This document shows, one piece after another, positions 59,103-64,000 of a stretch of 64,000 nucleotides of DNA (position 1 is the first letter of the stretch; each line of letters opens with the position of its first letter). Under the pieces are notes generated by a model. That model had not been told where the DNA came from and made no database searches. It saw only the letters and a list, made by a program, of their open reading frames with translations. A program made the position numbers and the translations under genes. This DNA comes from Halobacterium sp. DL1 (GTDB taxonomy: Archaea; Halobacteriota; Halobacteria; Halobacteriales; Halobacteriaceae). The stretch is taken from NCBI GenBank assembly GCA_000230955.3, contig CP007061.1:248001-312000 (forward strand). Direction: 5' to 3'.

Positions 59103-61664
59103 TCACTCGAACCTGTCGGGTTTGAATCTCGCCAGACGGAGTGCATTCGTCGTCACGCCGAGGCTCATCCCCATATCGCCGACGATGACTGCGACCGCGA
59201 CATTCACCAGTCCAAACGGAACCCCGATGGCCAGTAGCGCCTTCACACCGATGCTCGCCCAGATGTTCTCCCGGATGACCCCGTTAGCCTTCCCCGAGAG
59301 CGCGTAGAGATACGGAAGCTTCGACAACTCGTCGCCCATCAGCGCGACATCTGCCGATTCGACCGCCGTGTCGGTCCCCGCCGCGCCCATCGCAACCCCG
59401 ACCGTCGCCGTCGCAAGCGCTGGCGCGTCATTGACCCCGTCGCCGACCATCATCACGCCGCCGAACTCCTCGTCGAGTGCGGCCACTGTCTCGGCTTTCT
59501 CCTCGGGGAGCAACTCGGCCCGAACCTCGTCGACGCCTGCCATCTCGCCGACCGCCCGAGCCGTCACCTCGTTGTCCCCGGTCAGCATCACGATCCGCTT
59601 GACACCGAGCTCGTGGAGCCGTTCGACCGTCTGCTTCGCTTCCGGCCGAATCTCATCGGCCACCGCAACGACACCCAATATCCGCTCCCTGGTGCCGACA
59701 AGAATGACCGTCTTCCCAGCAGCCTGTAGCGCTTCAATCGTCTCAGCGCTAGCGGCAGCGAGATCGTCACCGCCAGCGTCCTCGACAGCGACACCGCCAT
59801 CGGACACGGTACGGTCGGAATCGAAGGCGAGCCCCAGCTCTTCGAACAGCGCGGGCTTTCCGGCGAAGTACGTCTCGCCGTTCAGGTCGGCCCGGACGCC
59901 CTTCCCGGTCAAACTCTCGAACGCCGAGACATCGTCCGTGTCGACCGCCGATTCGTCACCAGCCTCGACGATGGCTTCTGCAATCGGGTGTTCGCTGCGG
60001 GCCTCGAGGCTCGCCGCGACGGACAACACCGACTCTCGGGACTCGCCACTGGCGGGGACGACATCAGTGACGGTGAGCTGACCGTGCGTGAGCGTTCCTG
60101 TCTTGTCGAACGCCACGGCCCCGACCGTCCCAACCGATTCGAGATGCGTTCCGCCCTTGATCAGCACACCGTTCTTCGCGGCGCTCGTGATCCCAGAGAC
60201 GACGCTGACGGGCGTGCTGATCACCAGCGCACACGGACAAGAGAGCACGAGGAGTGCCAGCCCGCGCTTGAACCACGTTGCCCAATCGCCGGCGAACACG
60301 AGCGTCTGGCCACCGACACCGAGCGAGATGCTCTCGCTGATGAGCAGCGGTGGTACTGCAGCGATGAGGACTGCCAGCGTAACGACTACCGGCGTGTACT
60401 GACTGGCAAAGCGATCGACGAACTGTTCGTGGTCGGTCTTGTCCCGCTGCGCGTCCTCAACGAGTTCGATGATGCGGGCGAGTGTGCTGTCCTCGGCTTC
60501 CGCCGTTACGTCGGCTTCTAGGTAGCCCTCTTCGTTGATGGTGCCGGCGTACACCTCGTCTCCGCCCGTCTTATCCACAGGGACGCTCTCGCCCGTGATG
60601 GGGGCCTGGTTGACCGCACTCTCGCCCTCGACGACCGTGCCGTCGGCGGGGACCCGATCGCCGGGGCGCACGATGACGCGGTCACCGACGCGCAACTGCT
60701 CGACTGGGACGGTCGTTTCCTCACCACCGCGGCGGACGGTTGCGGTCGTCGGCGAGAGATCCATCAACTCGCGGAGTGAGGAGCGCGCGCGATCCATCGC
60801 GTACTCCTCCATCAACTCGGCAACGCTGAACAGCACGGCGAGCATGCCGGCTTCGAGGTACAGTGCCTCACCGAAGACGACACTCGCAATGATGGCGCCG
60901 AGGATGCCGAGGCTCATCAGCAGATCAATGTCTAGCGAGCGCGTCCGGGCGGAGTAGTAGCCGTTCCGGAGGATTTCCTCGCCGCTGATCACCGCGCCGG
61001 CGAAGTAGAACAGCTCAGCAGTACCGAACTCTCGTCCGACGAGGCTAACGAGCGTCACATTGAGTCCCGACAGCAGAAACTCCAACACAAGGCCGACGAG
61101 CAGCAGTCCGCCACCGATCCACGTCTTGAGAGCGCGTGGACTCAGCCACACGTCGCGCGACCGACTCTCCTCGACGAGATCCTCCTCGGCGGTGTCTAGA
61201 CCACTATCCGCAACGGCGTAGCCCGCGCTCTCGATGGTGGCGACAAGGTCGGCACGCGAGGTCTGCGCCGGGTCATACGTGACGATGACGGTGCCCGTCG
61301 TCGGGAGCGTCTCGCGGTCCTGGATACCCGCGACAGTGTCGAGGGCGTTCTCGATCTTCCCGGCGCAGGACGCACAGTCCATCGTGGGCACGTCGAACCG
61401 CTCGGTCTGGAGGTCATCGCGTGACTCGACATCGTAGCCGGCGGCCTGGACGCGTTCGACGACGTCGTCTACACCGACGTTCTCGGGACGATATTCGACG
61501 TGGACAGTTCCGGTCATTACCTGCGGCTCGACGGAGACGACCCCGTCGAGTTTCGAGACGCTGTTGACGATCTTCTCCGCGCAGGAGGGACAATCCATCC
61601 CGGGTACGTCGAGTGTCACGGTTCGGGCCTCCGGGCCCCCCGAACCAGCCGCATCTGTAGTCAT
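59103..61664 (-). CDS. zntA: ZntA-type heavy-metal exporting P1B ATPase
   Basis: 853 aa from ATG 61664. Two N-terminal HMA domains have MDCPSC (Cys 25 and 28) and MDCASC (Cys 97 and 100). The transmembrane motif is SCPCALV near residue 475, and DKTGTLT follows near 521. The last segment, GDMGMSLGVTTNALRL, is typical of the P1B-2 (Zn/Cd/Pb) group. It exports divalent metal ions at the cytoplasmic membrane. The Bat-type regulator lies 58 nt upstream in the same direction. An open frame extends past 61664 but is Arg/Pro-rich and not believable. Confidence 0.9.
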   Translation of the reverse strand: MTTDAAGSGGPEARTVTLDVPGMDCPSCAEKIVNSVSKLDGVVSVEPQVMTGTVHVEYRPENVGVDDVVERVQAAGYDVESRDDLQTERFDVPTMDCASCAGKIENALDTVAGIQDRETLPTTGTVIVTYDPAQTSRADLVATIESAGYAVADSGLDTAEEDLVEESRSRDVWLSPRALKTWIGGGLLLVGLVLEFLLSGLNVTLVSLVGREFGTAELFYFAGAVISGEEILRNGYYSARTRSLDIDLLMSLGILGAIIASVVFGEALYLEAGMLAVLFSVAELMEEYAMDRARSSLRELMDLSPTTATVRRGGEETTVPVEQLRVGDRVIVRPGDRVPADGTVVEGESAVNQAPITGESVPVDKTGGDEVYAGTINEEGYLEADVTAEAEDSTLARIIELVEDAQRDKTDHEQFVDRFASQYTPVVVTLAVLIAAVPPLLISESISLGVGGQTLVFAGDWATWFKRGLALLVLSCPCALVISTPVSVVSGITSAAKNGVLIKGGTHLESVGTVGAVAFDKTGTLTHGQLTVTDVVPASGESRESVLSVAASLEARSEHPIAEAIVEAGDESAVDTDDVSAFESLTGKGVRADLNGETYFAGKPALFEELGLAFDSDRTVSDGGVAVEDAGGDDLAAASAETIEALQAAGKTVILVGTRERILGVVAVADEIRPEAKQTVERLHELGVKRIVMLTGDNEVTARAVGEMAGVDEVRAELLPEEKAETVAALDEEFGGVMMVGDGVNDAPALATATVGVAMGAAGTDTAVESADVALMGDELSKLPYLYALSGKANGVIRENIWASIGVKALLAIGVPFGLVNVAVAVIVGDMGMSLGVTTNALRLARFKPDRFE

Positions 61665-61722
61665 TACCTCTAGTGACGAGGCTGGACGACAAGCGCCTTC
61701 GGTTGGTGTGTACCAACTCTCG

Positions 61723-62469
61723 TTAGGTGTCGGGCGAAGAAAGGTGGGGAGACGTGGAGCGATCGGCGACGTAGGCCTCGGCCAAGTGGGCTTCAGCGCG
61801 GCGGAGCCGATAGGAGAGCGTCGAGCCGGGGATATCGAGTTTCTCGGCGAGTTCGTAGGTTTCGATCTCGCGCGGTGTCTTGTAGTACCCGTGGTCGACG
61901 GCAGCCCGTACCGCTGCATCCTGTTCGGCCGTCAATGTGGGGGAACCGTCGTCCGGGGCGGCGTCATCCGCGTCGCCGACACGGACAAATGTAACGCCGG
62001 TCGTGTCGTCGATCTCGCTCTCGATTGCGTTGCGGAATGCGTGGTAGGTGGTGTCGTCGGGGGCGATGATGCGCCATTCGTAGCGACGACCGACCCACGT
62101 CGTCTTGAAAATGAGACCATCGCCGAAGTGATCGAGTGCGAGGTGTGGGATGGAGGTACACGAGGGAGTGCGTGACCAGTAGGAGTAGAGGACGAGTGCG
62201 TCGTCAGTGCGGTCGAGGACCTGTGTTTCCCAGTCCGCTTCGCAGTCACGGCGGGCCAAACAATCGGTGTAATACTCGGCGTCAGTGACAGTCTCAGCGA
62301 TATTATCGAGTGCAGTTTCTCTACCCGACACGTAATCGACCCGCCAGAGGTTCTTGGGAGAAACGTGACAAGAGAGCGACCGGATTTTCGTCTCCGGATT
62401 GTCGGCGAGGATATCGGCGACAGCGTTAGTGCCCGGAGCGTATTCCAAGGCGAAGACGAGCTCGCGCAT
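61723..62469 (-). CDS. Bat-type HTH (HTH_10) transcription regulator
   Basis: 248 aa. A 180-residue sensor-like N-terminal domain (MRELVFALEYAPGTNAVADI, LVLYSYWSRTPSCTSIPHLAL) precedes TAEQDAAVRAAVDHGYYKTP and then ETYELAEKLDIPGSTLSYRLRRAEAHL, the haloarchaeal Bat/HTH_10 signature. The Cys in CLARRDCEADW and SCTS could bind metal. It precedes the ZntA ATPase in the same direction and is likely its regulator. Confidence 0.85.
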   Translation of the reverse strand: MRELVFALEYAPGTNAVADILADNPETKIRSLSCHVSPKNLWRVDYVSGRETALDNIAETVTDAEYYTDCLARRDCEADWETQVLDRTDDALVLYSYWSRTPSCTSIPHLALDHFGDGLIFKTTWVGRRYEWRIIAPDDTTYHAFRNAIESEIDDTTGVTFVRVGDADDAAPDDGSPTLTAEQDAAVRAAVDHGYYKTPREIETYELAEKLDIPGSTLSYRLRRAEAHLAEAYVADRSTSPHLSSPDT

Positions 62470-62611
62470 ACTGATTCATAGCATGGAGAGAGGTATGAAC
62501 GCGTTGACGGAGACTCAGGGGTTGAGTAGTCGAGTTGATGCCCTACGTCCCTCTCCCCAGCGAGCGCCGACCAAATGGCGGTGCGAGCTGGACTGCAGTA
62601 TCGAGCCTGCT

Positions 62612-63619
62612 TCAATCACCACGTCCGACATCGAGATCAAGGAAGTGATCGGGTGACTCCGGAACCAGCCATGCCGGCACGACTCGTGTGAGGACAACCA
62701 TCCCCGTCAGCTCAACGAGCGTCTGGGTGACGACGACTGCTGGGGCGAGCGCGTAGCCCGACGGGAGCGCGAGCGCCAGTGGGAGGATGACCAACGAGTT
62801 CCGGGTTACGGACGTGAACACGAGCGCCCGGCTCTCGCCGGCCTCCATCCCCAAGAGGCCGGCCACCAACCGACCGAGCAGCGGCATAATGGCCAGGAAC
62901 GCTACATAGACAGGCACAACCGATGCGATCTGTCCGATCGAATCCTGTACGCGCGGCAGTTGGGAGGCGATCACGACGAACAGTGTTGCGCCCATCATCG
63001 GGACCGGCAACCAGCCCATCGTCGCCTGCCACTGGTCGCCGCGAGTGGACCGCTCCGCCCAGTATTCGGTCGCCCACGCGAGCGTCAGCGGGAGCGCAAT
63101 GATGATGACGAACGCCTCGATGAACGGCCCGGCCTCGATGAACTCGGCCACCTGCTCGCCCATGAACAGCCAGAGGTACACCGGGAGCAACAGCAACTGG
63201 GTAAGCATCAACGCCGGCGTCGCCGCAGTTATCTGCTCGGCGTCACCGCCGGCGAGTTCGGTGAACGTGATAACGTAGTCGATACACGGCGTCAACAACA
63301 CCATAAACGCTCCCACGAGAATCACCGGCTCCTGCGGAAGGAACCGCGTGAGCCCGAACACGACGACCGGCACGACCACGAAGTTCATTCCGAGCGCGGC
63401 CGCCATGAACCGGCCGTTCCGGAACGCTCGACGAATCCTGACGAACGGAATCTCGAGGAACGTGACGTACAACAGCACCGCCAAGACAGGATTGATGAGC
63501 GGTTCCAGCACCGAGCTCGTACTTGGTTGGCCGAGACCGACGCCGATCGCGAGTAAGACGGCAACGGCGTAGATGCCGACTTGATTGTGCTGAATCCACC
63601 GCTTCGAGAGCGAGGTCAT
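62612..63619 (-). CDS. Arsenic resistance transporter, Acr3/bile-acid-symporter family
   Basis: 335 aa with about ten TM helices. GAFMVLLTPCIDYVITFTELAGGD carries the conserved Cys-x-Asp segment of Acr3-type arsenite exporters, and later VFTSVTRNSLVILPLALALP is the second conserved broken-helix motif. It likely exports arsenite. I used ATG 63619; an in-frame TTG at 63637 is less likely. It shares its direction with the Bat-type regulator and the ZntA ATPase, so the block looks like a metal-resistance island. Confidence 0.8.
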   Translation of the reverse strand: MTSLSKRWIQHNQVGIYAVAVLLAIGVGLGQPSTSSVLEPLINPVLAVLLYVTFLEIPFVRIRRAFRNGRFMAAALGMNFVVVPVVVFGLTRFLPQEPVILVGAFMVLLTPCIDYVITFTELAGGDAEQITAATPALMLTQLLLLPVYLWLFMGEQVAEFIEAGPFIEAFVIIIALPLTLAWATEYWAERSTRGDQWQATMGWLPVPMMGATLFVVIASQLPRVQDSIGQIASVVPVYVAFLAIMPLLGRLVAGLLGMEAGESRALVFTSVTRNSLVILPLALALPSGYALAPAVVVTQTLVELTGMVVLTRVVPAWLVPESPDHFLDLDVGRGD

Positions 63620-63796
63620 AGATTTACGGAGAGGCAACCGGTGCCGCCATCCGTCAACCCAGATCCTCTCATTTCGTAGAAGTGGTGGTAGCAGGCGTAA
63701 GTTCCCATCGGTGAATGGTGGATAGCAGCAGTACTTCGAGTCGTCCTATCAGAGAGTAGCCAAGGTCGTCAATTGCAGTGCAGAGATGTGTTTTTT

Positions 63797-63811
63797 CGCC
63801 CCTGAGGGGTG
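63797..63811. promoter_or_regulatory. Upstream G/C palindrome, copy 7
   Basis: CGCCCC-TGA-GGGGTG (one G-T pair) preceded by a T6 tract and followed by CGGCGCG, 51 nt before ATG 63863. It places the last gene in the same group as those between 53801 and 59056. Confidence 0.65.
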
Positions 63812-63862
63812 CGGCGCGTCCTGAACTGACGCAGTTGCCGTGAACGCGATTTACTGAAAACC

Positions 63863-64000
63863 ATGGCTACGACCAGTGACTCGTCGGTCTCGTTCGAGAA
63901 GACCGACACCCGACACGACGAGATGCACAGTACCATCGAAGAGTGGATCGACGACCTCGTCGACCGCGTCGACGATGCACAAGCGAGTGAGGAGTTCCAA
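63863..64000 (+). CDS. ArdC/DUF955-like plasmid protein, N-terminal fragment
   Basis: 46 codons up to the window edge: MATTSDSSVSFEKTDTRHDE, then MHSTIEEWIDDLVDRVDDAQ. This matches the opening of haloarchaeal ArdC-N/ImmA-IrrE-like proteins, which I recall as plasmid-borne and about 300 aa. ArdC proteins bind ssDNA and can block restriction during transfer. The catalytic HExxH, if present, lies outside the window. The identification rests on a short sequence, so it is tentative. Confidence 0.55.
   Translation, partial: MATTSDSSVSFEKTDTRHDEMHSTIEEWIDDLVDRVDDAQASEEFQ

Overview
The window is haloarchaeal (class Halobacteria). The proteins are acidic, most genes use GC-rich codons, and several start codons lie about 26-28 nt downstream of an archaeal TATA box, as in leaderless transcripts. 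Family content agrees: a PhiH1-repressor-like wHTH, a Bat-type HTH regulator, a Tat-lipoprotein cupredoxin, PriS/PriL-like primase subunits and a GHMP-type shikimate kinase. No rRNA, tRNA or CRISPR array was seen. Transfer genes, toxin-antitoxin-like pairs, IS elements, metal resistance and many plasmid-type small genes point to a megaplasmid or integrated conjugative element.

Layout. (1) 1-11950 is a restriction and DNA-processing island. A leftward set encodes an AddB-like protein, a RecB/Cas4-like nuclease and UvrD (cut by the window edge). It diverges from a rightward P-loop ATPase, a DPPY-type methyltransferase and a Res-type helicase, a helicase-methylase-ATPase arrangement. (2) 12178-26324 is a transfer region. 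A repressor-like gene diverges from nine tightly packed genes: a pilin-like protein, two exported proteins, a polytopic membrane protein, a VirB4 made of two polypeptides, a large VirD4/HerA-like ATPase, and PriS- and PriL-like primase subunits. No relaxase was recognised. (3) 26448-33358 carries a beta-repeat protein, a small zinc-protein pair, a PIN-domain pair flanked by IS-like terminal repeats, and an AbiE-like regulator/nucleotidyltransferase pair. (4) 33413-35047 is a palindrome-rich GC block upstream of an OB-fold ssDNA-binding protein. (5) 35443-41086 is a cluster of little-known genes with a CARF/DUF6293-like regulator, a possible TGT-like barrel, an acidic protein and a Tat substrate. 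An IS5-type insertion has clipped the end of the last gene. (6) 42168-43100 holds a 460-bp element with perfect 17-bp terminal repeats and insertion debris.

(7) 43101-47794 is a copper region: CopB-type ATPase, SHOCT protein, cupredoxin, wHTH and two small membrane proteins. (8) 48147-49714 contains chorismate mutase and a shikimate kinase whose N-terminus has been replaced, then a SWIM-domain protein. (9) 49788-53421 has a divergent regulator pair with a clear operator, an orphan AbiE-type regulator with an abnormal N-terminus, and a frameshifted Mre11/SbcD-like gene. (10) 53801-59056 is a run of small plasmid-type genes plus a second AbiE-like pair. (11) 59103-63619 encodes a ZntA-type ATPase, a Bat-type regulator and an Acr3-like arsenic transporter. 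A gene that looks ArdC-like begins at 63863.

Two repeated non-coding elements stand out. One is an inverted repeat, TTAACCAAC-N23/24-GTTGGTTAA, present four times. The other is a T-tract followed by a G/C palindrome, placed 29-57 nt before seven genes. They may mark a shared regulatory network of the plasmid-type genes.
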